Assembly (NCBI GenBank): GCA_947486185.1
Contig: CANKTH010000027.1
Span: 1-47,888, forward strand
From: Deltaproteobacteria bacterium
GTDB taxonomy: Bacteria; Myxococcota_A; UBA796; SXON01
Reading direction: 5' to 3'
DNA: 47,888 nt
The first letter of the stretch is position 1. Each line of letters begins with the position of its first letter. A model generated the notes under the pieces. That model searched no databases. It saw nothing but the letters and a program-made list of their open reading frames with translations, and was not told where the DNA came from. Of this stretch, positions 16,533 through 25,940 are shown in pieces. Made by a program: the position numbers and the translations under genes.

Positions 16533-17825
16533 TCAGCGGAAAAGCGCCCGACACAGGTCGGCGGAGATCGTGCGGGGATCAACCCCCTCTACCACTTGAC
16601 GGCCCCCTCCGGCGGTGTCCGCGAGGTCCACCACCTTGCCGTTTTCCTGCCCCGAGCGCAGGCGCACCACGGGGCGCGTCGGCTGGGTCGGATCGGTCGG
16701 CGGATGGTAGACCAGCGCGAGCTCCCCCGAATCGAGGCGAACGCCCGTGCCTAACGGATACCGACCGAGCACCCGCGCGAGCATCGCGAGCAACTCGCGA
16801 TCCACCGCGCCGCCCTGCATCGTGCTGTACGCCTCCTCTGGAAGCATCGGAGGAGAGTCCCCGTCGCCACTCGTCATCCGCTCATACTCCCGCGCTACGC
16901 CGAGGATCCGCCCGTAGAGATGCGCGCCGCGTCCGACCGCCGGAGCCTGATCGAACAACGCGAGCGCCCTGCGGCTGCTCATGACGTCGGCGCCACGGCC
17001 CGCCAGCGAGCGCACCACCGCGGCGACCCGCTCGTCATGGGTGCCTTCGGGACACCACAACGCCGACATCACTCCGACCAGCGCCAGCTCGGTGAGGCGG
17101 CCCCGGTCCATCCCCAGGGCGTTCCCGAGCAGGAGCACGATCAGCACGGTGCGTAGGGCGGATCCGGTCGGCGGTCGCATCGGCTCACGAAGCGCGAGCA
17201 GACGTTGCACCTGCACCGGATCCTCGCGCACGAGGTCGGCGAGACTGCCGAGCGCGCGCAGCAGCTCAGGAGAACCGACCGTGCCTCCCGCCTCAGCCGC
17301 CACCGCGCTGATGGCCAAAGCGGCCGCCGTCCACACCGTCAGGGCCGAAGCGCTCCGCGCACGCTGCGCCGCGGCGATCGCCGCCGAGACCAGTACCTGT
17401 CGAGGGGGCAGCAGCTCCAGAACGCGTCCACCGGCCCGATCCAGCCGTTCTTGCCGATCCATGATGCTCCCAGCGTCCGGCTCGTCCGTGAGCAGCCGGA
17501 ACAGGGCGATGATCGCGCCGCCGTCGACCGCGCCGCGAAGCCGGAAGCCGCCGATCGACTTCCGGCGCAAGCGGCCTTCCAGGTCGGCGAGCGCCAGCCG
17601 GGTCTCTGGACCCATACGCGCCGGATAACCGTTGACGTAGCAGAACCCGCGATCCAGCTCGATCCGAGCCTCAGACTGCCGGGCCACGAGCGAGTTGAGC
17701 TGCTGGGCGCTCGCCGCGAACACACGACCGTGGCCGCCCGAATCGGCCGCCCCCACCACCCGGGCGAGCGCTGCCCACTGGCGGGCGATGATCGCCGCGA
17801 GGGAGTCGAGCTGGGCGACGCTCAT
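16533..17825 (-). CDS. Degenerate HD-GYP-like protein
   Basis: A 430-aa soluble protein. Residues about 50-115 form a small alpha-beta domain (ARIELDRGFCYVNGYPAR) similar to one in the neighbouring HEAT protein. Residues about 130-400 follow the HD-GYP layout: a helical bundle with GSALRTVLIVLLLGNALGMD and a closing segment RYPLGTGVRLDSGELALVYHP, which matches the usual YPVGTxVxLSxGExAxV ending. The metal-binding HD pair (normally LLHDIG) is replaced by VGVMSALW, and no GYP motif is visible, so cyclic-di-GMP hydrolysis is unlikely. It is probably a signalling scaffold or sensor. It overlaps the HEAT gene by 4 bases. Confidence 0.75.
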   Translation of the reverse strand: MSVAQLDSLAAIIARQWAALARVVGAADSGGHGRVFAASAQQLNSLVARQSEARIELDRGFCYVNGYPARMGPETRLALADLEGRLRRKSIGGFRLRGAVDGGAIIALFRLLTDEPDAGSIMDRQERLDRAGGRVLELLPPRQVLVSAAIAAAQRARSASALTVWTAAALAISAVAAEAGGTVGSPELLRALGSLADLVREDPVQVQRLLALREPMRPPTGSALRTVLIVLLLGNALGMDRGRLTELALVGVMSALWCPEGTHDERVAAVVRSLAGRGADVMSSRRALALFDQAPAVGRGAHLYGRILGVAREYERMTSGDGDSPPMLPEEAYSTMQGGAVDRELLAMLARVLGRYPLGTGVRLDSGELALVYHPPTDPTQPTRPVVRLRSGQENGKVVDLADTAGGGRQVVEGVDPRTISADLCRALFR

Positions 17826-19456
17826 GCACCCTCCTTCAGCATCGCGACCGCTTCGTCACGAAGCTTGGGTACTTCCTGCGAAATGCGCACCAGTGAGGCG
17901 CGGGCCGAACCCGTCCCCGCCGAGCGCAGGCCGTGCAGGGCGTAGCGGGGCTGGGCCGGGTGTACGGCGGGGCGCTGCCCGAGCGCCCACGCGGTCAGGA
18001 GCGTCTCGGACTGGTTCCGACCGATCCGCCCGAACGCGATACACAGGGCGCGAACCTCGGGATCAGACCGACGCGCCAGGGCGGGATCCTGGAGCGAGCG
18101 CTCCAGCACCGGCACGATGTCCGCGTCGCGCCACGCCACCGCGTGACGGAGGGCCTCGAGCCTCACCCCTTCGGCCGCATCGGTCAGCGCCTGGTGCACG
18201 CGCTCCTTCACCCGGGCGGTCTGGTGTTGACGAAGGGCGTACAACGCCGCCTCTCGCACCGCCGCGTCCACATGGGCCGTGAGCGGCAAGACCAGGTCGA
18301 TGACCAGGCCGTCGTTCACCCGGGCCACGAGCCCAAGCGCCAGCAAAAGACGGCCTCCGCCAGCCGCTTGTGCCTCGCGCAGGGCCTCCATCGCATCCTG
18401 AGGATGCGCGGCGCCTACCCCATCGGCAAAGGCCTGGATCGCCCACGGCGGCAGCCCCTCGACCAGGGGCGCCTGGTCGGCCGGGTGCGGAACGAGGGCG
18501 GCAAGCGTGAAGAAGAAACCGTGAAGCCGGCGTTCTCCCCCAGCTACCGCCACGCGACCGATCGCGGCCGTCGCCGCCACCGCGGCGTGTGCAACCGACG
18601 TCGCCAGCTCTTCGCGAAAGGGCACCTCACGCGTGGTCTCGGGGTCGAGCACGTCGAGGAGGGCGTGTAGGGGACGTGACGGGCTGGTACGCAGCTCCAC
18701 CCTACGTAAGGCGTGGTCGAGGAGCGCCGCACCCAGAAGGCGCGAAACCTCGGGGCTGACCGACACGAGCGCCGCCGCGCAGATCGCACCCGGGAGGTCG
18801 GCCATCTCGATGTCGGCGCCGGTGGAAAGCGCGCTCAGCTCCTCACGAAGCCCGTCGGACACCGCGATCGCCCGCGAGTCGACCCGGTCGCTCGTCATGA
18901 GGAGCTGCGCGAGGGCCTTGCCTGCCTCGAGCTCGGCGGCGGGGATCTCGCGCTCCAGCTCCTCGATCATCTGCCGCACCGCGGACAGCAGACCGTCCGG
19001 GCCGGGCGGGAGCAAAGGATCGGCGTGCGCCGGATCACCGAACTCCAGTTGCACCCGTTCAAATTCGTGCGCCCAGATGGAAGGGAGCAGATCCTCCACA
19101 CGCGTGGCGTCGTGGAAGAGGCGAGCGAGGCGGTCGAGCTCGGAATCCGAGACTGTAGGCTCGACGAACACCACCCGGACCCCGGCCAGGAACAGTCGGT
19201 GCGGCACGTCGGTACGAACCTCGCCGCATTCCAGCACCAGCCCTCCCCCAGCGCTCAGGCCGTCAAGCCCGACCTCGATACGCAGCGGACCGGACGCCAG
19301 CGACGGCCGTACACCAGAAATCCAGGATGCAGGCGGAACAAATGCCACACCGTGCTCGGCGTGGTTCCGTCGCGACTCACGCGCGAGCGCCTGAAACGCG
19401 CCTCGGAGCGCTTCGAGCGGCCGAACAGTGACTCGCGGGGTACCGGGGACAGCCAT
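17822..19456 (-). CDS. HEAT-repeat protein
   Basis: A soluble, helix-rich protein of 544 aa. An N-terminal alpha-beta domain (about residues 40-115, including GPLRIEVGLDGLSAGG) resembles that of the downstream HD-GYP-like protein. From about residue 280 to the C-terminus there are HEAT or PBS-lyase-like helical repeats, such as DAAVREAALYALRQHQTARV and AEGVRLEALRHAVAWRDADI. Such repeats usually bind other proteins. The ATG at 19456 starts MAVPGTPRVTV; the frame is open to a GTG at 19516, so the start is uncertain. Its 4-base overlap with the HD-GYP-like gene suggests that the pair forms one complex. Confidence 0.75.
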   Translation of the reverse strand: MAVPGTPRVTVRPLEALRGAFQALARESRRNHAEHGVAFVPPASWISGVRPSLASGPLRIEVGLDGLSAGGGLVLECGEVRTDVPHRLFLAGVRVVFVEPTVSDSELDRLARLFHDATRVEDLLPSIWAHEFERVQLEFGDPAHADPLLPPGPDGLLSAVRQMIEELEREIPAAELEAGKALAQLLMTSDRVDSRAIAVSDGLREELSALSTGADIEMADLPGAICAAALVSVSPEVSRLLGAALLDHALRRVELRTSPSRPLHALLDVLDPETTREVPFREELATSVAHAAVAATAAIGRVAVAGGERRLHGFFFTLAALVPHPADQAPLVEGLPPWAIQAFADGVGAAHPQDAMEALREAQAAGGGRLLLALGLVARVNDGLVIDLVLPLTAHVDAAVREAALYALRQHQTARVKERVHQALTDAAEGVRLEALRHAVAWRDADIVPVLERSLQDPALARRSDPEVRALCIAFGRIGRNQSETLLTAWALGQRPAVHPAQPRYALHGLRSAGTGSARASLVRISQEVPKLRDEAVAMLKEGA

Positions 19457-19526
19457 CCGCCGACCATGTAGCAAACCAAGGCGTCGTGCGCCCGGGTCGC
19501 CCCTGCCTTTCACCACTCCCCGACAG

Positions 19527-19538
19527 GGGGCGCGCCCC
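19527..19538. promoter_or_regulatory. Perfect 12-bp palindrome in divergent promoter gap
   Basis: GGGGCGCGCCCC is a perfect palindrome in the 133-base gap between the divergent HEAT-repeat gene and the pseudo-receiver gene. It could be an operator controlling both. In such GC-rich DNA a chance palindrome is quite possible. Confidence 0.25.
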
Positions 19539-19589
19539 GAGCAGGAGTGCTACGCGGCCGGCACCACGATATAGGTAGTCGGGTCGGGG

Positions 19590-21557
19590 ATGTCCGAGGT
19601 TTCGTTCGGCGACACCTGCGTCACGCTGGGGCTGCTCAATTCTGTGCAGATCGAGGACCTGCGTCGTGATGTCGGAGACGGTGCGGCTCTCGCCGAGCTC
19701 GCCGTGGAGCGCGGCTGGCTGGACGACGACGCGGTGGCCCATGCTTGGGCTCAGCTCTTCCGCCTGAACATGGTGCCGGCCGAGCGGGTCGACCGCCTCT
19801 CCGTCGCGCCCATGATCCTCCAGATCCTGCCGGCCGACCTGATCCGTCAGCACCTCCTGGTTCCCACCTTTCTGGACGCCGAGCGGCGTGTGCTCTCCCT
19901 GCTCACCGCCGACCCTACGGCGATAGAGGCGTTGAAGGCGGCTCAGACCACGTCTGGGGCCTCCCGGCTCCGCCTCTTCGTCGCCCCTCGGCGTTCGATT
20001 CGCAGCCTCCTCGACCGGATCCTGCCGCGCGCCCAGCCCGCGCCCGCTCGGAACGCGATCTCGCACGAACAGCGACCCGTCACCGTCGCCCTGGAGACCT
20101 CTCCGGAGTACGCCGCCTTGTTACGGCAGATTGGCTCCTTCGAGTCCTCACAAGTCGAGGTGTGCACCACGCCCGGGCAGGTCTCCGCGCTGCTGCAGGC
20201 CGGACGTGCTGGACGGGTGCTGTATCGCGCGGCGATCGCCCGGGAGATCGACGCAGATCTTGCGGTGTGGCGGGAGAGCTGGGCCGACCGGCCGATCGGC
20301 GCCGTCGACGGTTGGGGGCCGGCGTCGCGCTATGCGATCTCCTACGACAAAGCCCGCACCTTCCTCTTGGAGCTCCTGGAACTCGTGGTGGTCGGTGAGG
20401 CCGAGGCGGGCTCCCCCGGCGACCGGGTGCGGCGCACCAACCGATTGGTCAAGGAGATCGGCGCCGTGCTCGACCTGCCCGCCGAGGTGCGTGACACCCT
20501 CCAAATCGCCGCCTTACTGGCTGATGGCGCCGACCTGAGCCGGGCGGCCGGCCGCGAGCCTCAGGGGCCCCTCGCGTCGGCACGGGCCATGATACAGCAG
20601 CTTGAATCACCATACCCAGTCACAGAGCTCTTCGACACCCTCGAGCGCCGGCTCAGCGGGCGGGAGAGCCCCGGCCGGCACCTTGGCGCCGAGGTTCTGT
20701 ATACCGCACGCGCGGCGGTCCAGGTAGGGGTGGCGCCGGGCGAAGATCCCGTGTCGCGGCTGGGTGCGGACGCCGCGCGCCATCACGGCCCCGTCCTCCA
20801 CGCCTTGACTGAGGTGCTCCGGCGCGACGGTCTTCGCTCGCAGGTGGCGACGGCCGGCGGCTCGTCCGTGGTGCTGGTCGCCGAGCGAGACCCGCGCTTT
20901 GTCGAGCAGGCGCGGAGCCGGCTCAGCGTCGCGGGCATGAGCGTGGTCACCTCCGCCGACGCCGCGGACACCCACCGACAGGCGGCGCTCGTGCGGCCGG
21001 CCGCCCTTCTCCTCAGCGCCAGCCTCCCCGGTATGTCGAACTTCGACCTACTTGATCGCCTGCGGGACGACACGCGGACCCAAGAGCTCCCGGTCATCGT
21101 GATGGGCGAGCACGGCCAGAACCTCGCGACCGCCCTCGAGCGCGGCGCCGAGGACGTGATGGAGCGCCCGGTCAACTGGGAGCTCCTGCTCGCGCGCCTC
21201 CGCCGCGCGGTCGGTCGTCGCACAAGCGCCGCCGCCACCACCGCGGCGATCAGCGGGCAGCTCGCGGAGCTCTCACTCGTCGACCTGCTCCAGACCCTGA
21301 TGCTCTCCGCCCGCACCGCAGTAGTCAGGGTCGCCGCCGGCGCGGAGTCCGGCGAGGTCCACGTACGCGAGGGCCGGCTCGTCGCGGCCGAGATCGGGCC
21401 GTGGTTGGGCGAGGAGGCCCTCCACGCCCTGGTGGACCTCCCTGAGGGTCGTTTCGAAGTGAGGTTTCGTGACGGCGGCCTCACCAATCTCAAGGGTTCG
21501 AGCGAGTTCCTGCTGTTGGAGGCGATCCGGCGTCGCGATGAGCGGCGCGGGGCCTGA
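19590..21557 (+). CDS. Multidomain regulator: GspE/MshE-N-like, dead HD, pseudo-receiver, DUF4388
   Basis: A 655-aa cytoplasmic protein. Residues 1-145 resemble the N-terminal domain of GspE/PilB/MshE ATPases (GDTCVTLGLLNSVQIEDL; LPADLIRQHLLVPTFLDAERR), a fold that can bind cyclic-di-GMP. Residues about 250-415 look like an HD-domain helical bundle in which LLHDIG has become LLADGA. Residues 425-545 are a response-regulator receiver fold whose phospho-Asp is Ser476 (LLLSASLPG), whose switch Thr is Gly506 and whose Lys is Arg526, so phosphorylation is not expected. Residues 553-630 are a DUF4388/PATAN domain (SGQLAELSLVDLLQTLMLS). It probably works as a protein-binding adaptor. It is transcribed divergently from the HEAT/HD-like pair. 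Confidence 0.8.
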   Translation: MSEVSFGDTCVTLGLLNSVQIEDLRRDVGDGAALAELAVERGWLDDDAVAHAWAQLFRLNMVPAERVDRLSVAPMILQILPADLIRQHLLVPTFLDAERRVLSLLTADPTAIEALKAAQTTSGASRLRLFVAPRRSIRSLLDRILPRAQPAPARNAISHEQRPVTVALETSPEYAALLRQIGSFESSQVEVCTTPGQVSALLQAGRAGRVLYRAAIAREIDADLAVWRESWADRPIGAVDGWGPASRYAISYDKARTFLLELLELVVVGEAEAGSPGDRVRRTNRLVKEIGAVLDLPAEVRDTLQIAALLADGADLSRAAGREPQGPLASARAMIQQLESPYPVTELFDTLERRLSGRESPGRHLGAEVLYTARAAVQVGVAPGEDPVSRLGADAARHHGPVLHALTEVLRRDGLRSQVATAGGSSVVLVAERDPRFVEQARSRLSVAGMSVVTSADAADTHRQAALVRPAALLLSASLPGMSNFDLLDRLRDDTRTQELPVIVMGEHGQNLATALERGAEDVMERPVNWELLLARLRRAVGRRTSAAATTAAISGQLAELSLVDLLQTLMLSARTAVVRVAAGAESGEVHVREGRLVAAEIGPWLGEEALHALVDLPEGRFEVRFRDGGLTNLKGSSEFLLLEAIRRRDERRGA

Positions 21558-21599
21558 GGCGCAAGCGGTCGCGCGTGATACGCGCACGGCGGAGGTTTG

Positions 21600-22088
21600 A
21601 TGTTTGCCCGTATCGTCTCCTTGCTGCGCTGGGAGCCCCTCGAGCCGGGCACGTCGGCCACTCCGCTGTCATTGACGGCCGACGAAGGCACCTGGATCAA
21701 ACTCCCGGATTTCGTGGGTCACCTGAACGTGGCGCTGGTGTTCTTCCGCGCCGGCGACTGCCCGGACACGCGGAAGAACCTCTCGTCGATCCAGGCGGTG
21801 CTGCCGCAGCTCCAGGAGCGAGAGGTCGCGGTGTTCGGGGTGAACACGGCTCGTCCCGAAGCGCTACGCGCGCTGCGCGCCGAGCTCGGGCTGGATTTCT
21901 TCCTGCTCTACGATCCCTTCGGAATGGCGGCGCGGGGATTTCATGCGTCCGGCCGGGTCACGCCTCGCTGTCGCAACCAGGTGGTCCTCATCGGGAAGGA
22001 CGGCAAGGTGGCCCACAGCCGGCCTGGCCGCGTCGACGGGGCGGAGCTGCTCACGCTGGTCGACCAGGTGATCCGCGGCGCACGCTGA
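21600..22088 (+). CDS. Redoxin-family (AhpC/TSA-like) protein with a single-Cys CPDT site
   Basis: A 162-aa thioredoxin-fold protein. Strand-helix signatures are VALVFFRAGDCPDTRKN (active site), EVAVFGVNTARPEALRALRA, FFLLYDPFGMAARGF and NQVVLIGKDGKVAHS, the order seen in Bcp-type peroxiredoxins. The active site is atypical: a Bcp-like enzyme has T-x-x-C, but here the positions read Cys54-Pro-Asp-Thr57, as if Thr and Cys were exchanged. It can also be read as a thioredoxin CxxC reduced to CxxT. The ATG at 21600 follows a GGAGG site; the preceding in-frame TTG is less likely. There is no signal peptide, so it is probably cytoplasmic. It starts 42 bases after the pseudo-receiver gene. Confidence 0.75.
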   Translation: MFARIVSLLRWEPLEPGTSATPLSLTADEGTWIKLPDFVGHLNVALVFFRAGDCPDTRKNLSSIQAVLPQLQEREVAVFGVNTARPEALRALRAELGLDFFLLYDPFGMAARGFHASGRVTPRCRNQVVLIGKDGKVAHSRPGRVDGAELLTLVDQVIRGAR

Positions 22089-22214
22089 TCATCGGCGAGC
22101 GTCACAGGGCTGGCCCCAGCGCGCGGCTGCGGTTGACATGTCCTTGGCGATTGAAGCCACGAAGCAGGGCGCATCGGCCTTGCCCCGTCGCTGGGACGGG
22201 CTACTAGGCAGCCG

Positions 22215-23156
22215 ATGACCGCGCCCGGATCGAAGTCCAAACCCGCCTGCCCCTTCTGCCGGGGCGAGATCGCCGCGGAAATCGCCCTTCACGGTGGTAA
22301 TTGCCCCCACTGCCTCCTTGAGGTACCCGGCGAAGAAGAGGCGACCGACCCCGGCCTCGCCCTTGCCGCCAAGAAGGACGCCGCCGAGGCGGCCGCCGAA
22401 CAACGCCGGAAGGTGCGGGCAATTGCGGGCGGATTGGCCGCGGTGATCGTGCTTGGCTTCTTTGCCTTCATCGGCAAGTTCCAGTGGGACGCCTACCAGG
22501 AGAGCCTGATCTACGAGCTCCCGTCCTACACGGTGGCGGATCTCCGGAACCTCCCCGAAGCGCCAACGGCGGAGCCCCCGCAGCTAGCGGTGGCCGAAAC
22601 GCCGCCCGAGGCCGGCAAGATACCGCCCCGTACCCCGAGCACTCCCCGAACGCCCGACATCGAAGGCGGCCTCGCGCGGGTCGGCACCGTCGTAACCGGC
22701 ACCACCAACGACGCGCCAGTGGGCGTCGCTGGCGGCGGGATCATGGGCAGCAGCGCCGGCGGCGCCAGTGAGGTCGCGCCGCTCTCCGTGGGCACCTCGG
22801 GCACCGTCGTCAGCACCGGGACGGGTAGCTCCGGCATCGCGCTCACCGGGCGAAAGGTGCTGTCTGATCCCGACGAGATCAAGGCGATGGTTCGTGAGGT
22901 CGTGGACGGCTACGCTCGGGGCCTCGACAACTGTTACACGCAGGCTCTCAAGCTCGACGAAGAGCTCGCCGGCACATGGCAGCTCACCTTCACCGTCGGG
23001 CCCGACGGCAAGGTCGCCAACCTGGGTGTCAAGGCGATGGGAGCGCGGAACGCCGACTTTGAAGCGTGCCTGCAGACCCAGGGCGAGAAGTTCAAGTTCA
23101 GCAAGATGGTGGACGAGTTCACCTTCAAGAAGAAGTTCGAGTTCGCGCCCAGCTGA
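22215..23156 (+). CDS. Zinc-ribbon, single-pass membrane protein with AgmX/PglI-type C-terminal domain
   Basis: A 313-aa protein. Residues 12-33 hold a zinc-ribbon with two CxxC pairs (Cys12/15 and Cys30/33). One membrane segment lies at about 69-87, and a Pro/Thr/Gly-rich periplasmic linker at about 110-215. The C-terminal domain (about 220-313) has DNCYTQALKLDEELAGTWQL and FTVGPDGKVANLGV, the pattern of the myxobacterial AgmX/PglI tail domain, which resembles TonB C-termini. Such proteins occur with gliding and envelope-spanning complexes. The cytoplasmic zinc ribbon plus periplasmic TonB-like end suggests signal or force transfer across the inner membrane, but that is inference. Confidence 0.8.
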   Translation: MTAPGSKSKPACPFCRGEIAAEIALHGGNCPHCLLEVPGEEEATDPGLALAAKKDAAEAAAEQRRKVRAIAGGLAAVIVLGFFAFIGKFQWDAYQESLIYELPSYTVADLRNLPEAPTAEPPQLAVAETPPEAGKIPPRTPSTPRTPDIEGGLARVGTVVTGTTNDAPVGVAGGGIMGSSAGGASEVAPLSVGTSGTVVSTGTGSSGIALTGRKVLSDPDEIKAMVREVVDGYARGLDNCYTQALKLDEELAGTWQLTFTVGPDGKVANLGVKAMGARNADFEACLQTQGEKFKFSKMVDEFTFKKKFEFAPS

Positions 23157-23166
23157 CGCCAAACCC

Positions 23167-23186
23167 GGACTCGACCGCTTGAGTCC
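23167..23186. terminator. Inverted repeat between convergent genes, possible weak terminator
   Basis: GGACTC (23167-23172) and GAGTCC (23181-23186) flank an 8-base loop in the 53-base gap between the convergent AgmX-type gene and rimI. On the minus strand the stem is followed by GGGTTTGG; on the plus strand by AAAG. The poor T-run makes it a weak candidate. Confidence 0.3.
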
Positions 23187-23209
23187 AAAGCACGACGACG
23201 TCGTTCAGA

Positions 23210-23671
23210 TCACAGCCGCAATCGCATCATCAGCGCGTCGCCGCCATCCGCATAGTATCGGGGGCGCCGACGGATCGGGGAGTAGCCGAGCGAGGCGTAG
23301 AGGGCGAGCGCCGCCACGTTGTCGGCCCTGACCTCGAGGAACGAGAGTTCGGCCCTGGCTTCCTGCTGGAGGGCCACGAGCAGCCTCCGCCCGAGCCCAC
23401 CCCTGCGCGCCGTTGGCGACACACCAATCCTGAGCACCTCCAACTCACCCAACACACACCAGCCCAGGGCATACCCCACTGGCACGGACCCCGGCCCGAG
23501 GGCGACCAGGAATACGGAGCCGGCGCGCCCGAGCTCCGCGCCCAGGCTCGCCTCACCCCACGGATCTTCGGGGAAACAGGCTCGTTCGACGATCGCCACC
23601 TCCGGAACGTCCCCTGGGCCCGCCCTCCGCAACACCACGGTTGCGGCGCTTCCTGCCGAGTCCGCGGTCAC
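23210..23671 (-). CDS. rimI: Ribosomal-protein-alanine N-acetyltransferase RimI
   Basis: A GNAT acetyltransferase of 153 aa that acetylates the N-terminal Ala of ribosomal protein S18, using acetyl-CoA. RimI signatures present are ERACFPEDPWGEASL (substrate-binding loop), LRIGVSPTARRGGLGRRLL (acetyl-CoA pyrophosphate loop, R-x-x-G-x-G), SFLEVRADNVAALALYASLG and the closing RRRPRYYADGGDALMM. The ATG overlaps the stop of the SurA-N-like gene by 4 bases. In other bacteria rimI often lies next to tsaB; here it is separated from tsaB and tsaD, which are elsewhere in the window. Confidence 0.9.
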   Translation of the reverse strand: MTADSAGSAATVVLRRAGPGDVPEVAIVERACFPEDPWGEASLGAELGRAGSVFLVALGPGSVPVGYALGWCVLGELEVLRIGVSPTARRGGLGRRLLVALQQEARAELSFLEVRADNVAALALYASLGYSPIRRRPRYYADGGDALMMRLRL

Positions 23672-24195
23672 GGCGCCACCCGCACCAGCGTGCGGCTACG
23701 CTGGTCCCCCATCCAGGCCTGGTACGCGGCGCGGTAGTCTTCGTCGCCCCCGCCGGCGGCGCCCACCGCGAGACCGACGTTTCGATAGACATACTTCTCC
23801 ACCACCATCCGACTGTACAACATCGCCTGCAGCCGCTCGTCGTCCACCCCCCAGCGGTTCAGAAAGGCGTTGTACTCGTCGAGCCCGGGCCAGGCGTCCC
23901 GCACCCGCTCCCAGCGAGCGCGAAGATCGGCCGGTCGCGGCTGGTATACCGCGCTGTCGCCCGCCAGCGCCCGCAGGATCGCCATGTCGACGAGCCGCTG
24001 CTCCAGATCGTAGCCGGGGTCGGAGAAGGGCGGCGGCATTCCTGGATCTACCCGTGCGAGCTCCCGCTCGAACTCGCGATCCGAGACGGTCACGAGGCGC
24101 TCCCCCACCACGAAGAGGATGCGGTCGGTCACCGTTGCCCAAGCCGGCGTGCACCCCTGGACGAGCGACAGCAACAGTAGGCGCACATAAAACAC
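23668..24195 (-). CDS. Periplasmic SurA N-terminal-like protein without a PPIase domain
   Basis: The GTG at 24195 follows a GGAG site and gives 175 aa with a signal peptide ending TPAWA. The mature start TVTDRILFVVGERLVTVSDR closely follows the SurA/PpiD pattern (D-R-I-x-x-V-V-G-x-x-x-I-T-x-S-D). A helical region follows, with QRLVDMAILRALAG and YSRMVVEKYV, as in SurA chaperone modules. No parvulin prolyl-isomerase domain is present, so any activity would be chaperone-like. It lies upstream of rimI with a 4-base overlap and is divergent from the gld operon. Confidence 0.7.
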   Translation of the reverse strand: MFYVRLLLLSLVQGCTPAWATVTDRILFVVGERLVTVSDREFERELARVDPGMPPPFSDPGYDLEQRLVDMAILRALAGDSAVYQPRPADLRARWERVRDAWPGLDEYNAFLNRWGVDDERLQAMLYSRMVVEKYVYRNVGLAVGAAGGGDEDYRAAYQAWMGDQRSRTLVRVAP

Positions 24196-24309
24196 CCGAA
24201 CAACTCCGACGAAGTGGCCGAGGAGCTTAGCGTGACAGCCGCCGCCGGGCGAAGGAAAGCACACGCCGTGACATGTCTGGGCGGCGGTTCGGGGTTACGC
24301 GCGGCACCC

Positions 24310-25229
<920 letters not shown>

Positions 25230-25233
<4 letters not shown>

Positions 25234-25940
25234 GGCACCTCATCGCGGTGTGGAAGAAGGAGATGCGGATCTACTTCGTAAGCCCGGTCGCCTACGTATT
25301 CCTCGCGGTCTACCTGTTTCTTGCTGGGGTGTTCTTCTACCTGGGCGTGACCCTGACCGGTGAGGCTTCGCTCAGGGTCCTACTCGGAAACCTGGCGATT
25401 ACCCTAGTTTTTGTGCTCCCTATGCTCACAATGCGCCAGTTCGCCGAGGAGCGGCGGCAGGGCACCTTGGAGATGCTGCTCACCTCCCCTGTGCCCCTGG
25501 CCGCGGTCGTCGTGGGTAAATGGGCCGCATCGCTCACGCTGTGCCTGCTGATGTTCTTGGGCACCCTGCTCTTTCCGGCGGTGCTCGCCTATTACGGCGA
25601 CCCGGACTGGGGCGTCGTCGCCACGAGCTACCTCGGGCTCATCGGCGTCGCCTCGGGCTTCTGCGCGGCTGGCCTCTTCGCCTCATCGCTGATCGACGAT
25701 CAGGTAGCCGCCGGCCTTATCGGGGTGGTGATGCTCCTGCCCTTCTGGCTCGTCGGCCGCTCCGAGGCCTTGTTGCCCGACGATATGGCTGAAAAGCTTC
25801 GTGACTTTGGCGTGCTCGCCCACCTCGACTCCTTCAACCGCGGGGTGATCGACAGCATCGACGTCTACTACTTTGTTTGTTTCACCGCGGTCTTCCTCTT
25901 CTTGACCTATCGTTCGGTCGAATCACGGCGGTGGCGATGA
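25230..25940 (+). CDS. ABC-2 type permease, GldF type
   Basis: An integral membrane protein of 236 aa with six predicted membrane segments, starting MRHLIAVWKKEMRIYFVSPVA, a typical GldF-like N-terminus. The motifs RQFAEERRQGTLEMLLTSPV and FCAAGLFASSLIDDQVAAGL are characteristic of this ABC-2 subfamily. The ATG at 25230 overlaps the ATPase stop by 4 bases. It should form the exporter together with the ATPase and the GldG-like protein. The substrate is unknown. Confidence 0.88.

Noticed and set aside
22133..22138. TTGACA as the -35 box of the zinc-ribbon/AgmX gene
   Set aside because: No acceptable -10 sequence at 16-18 bases downstream.
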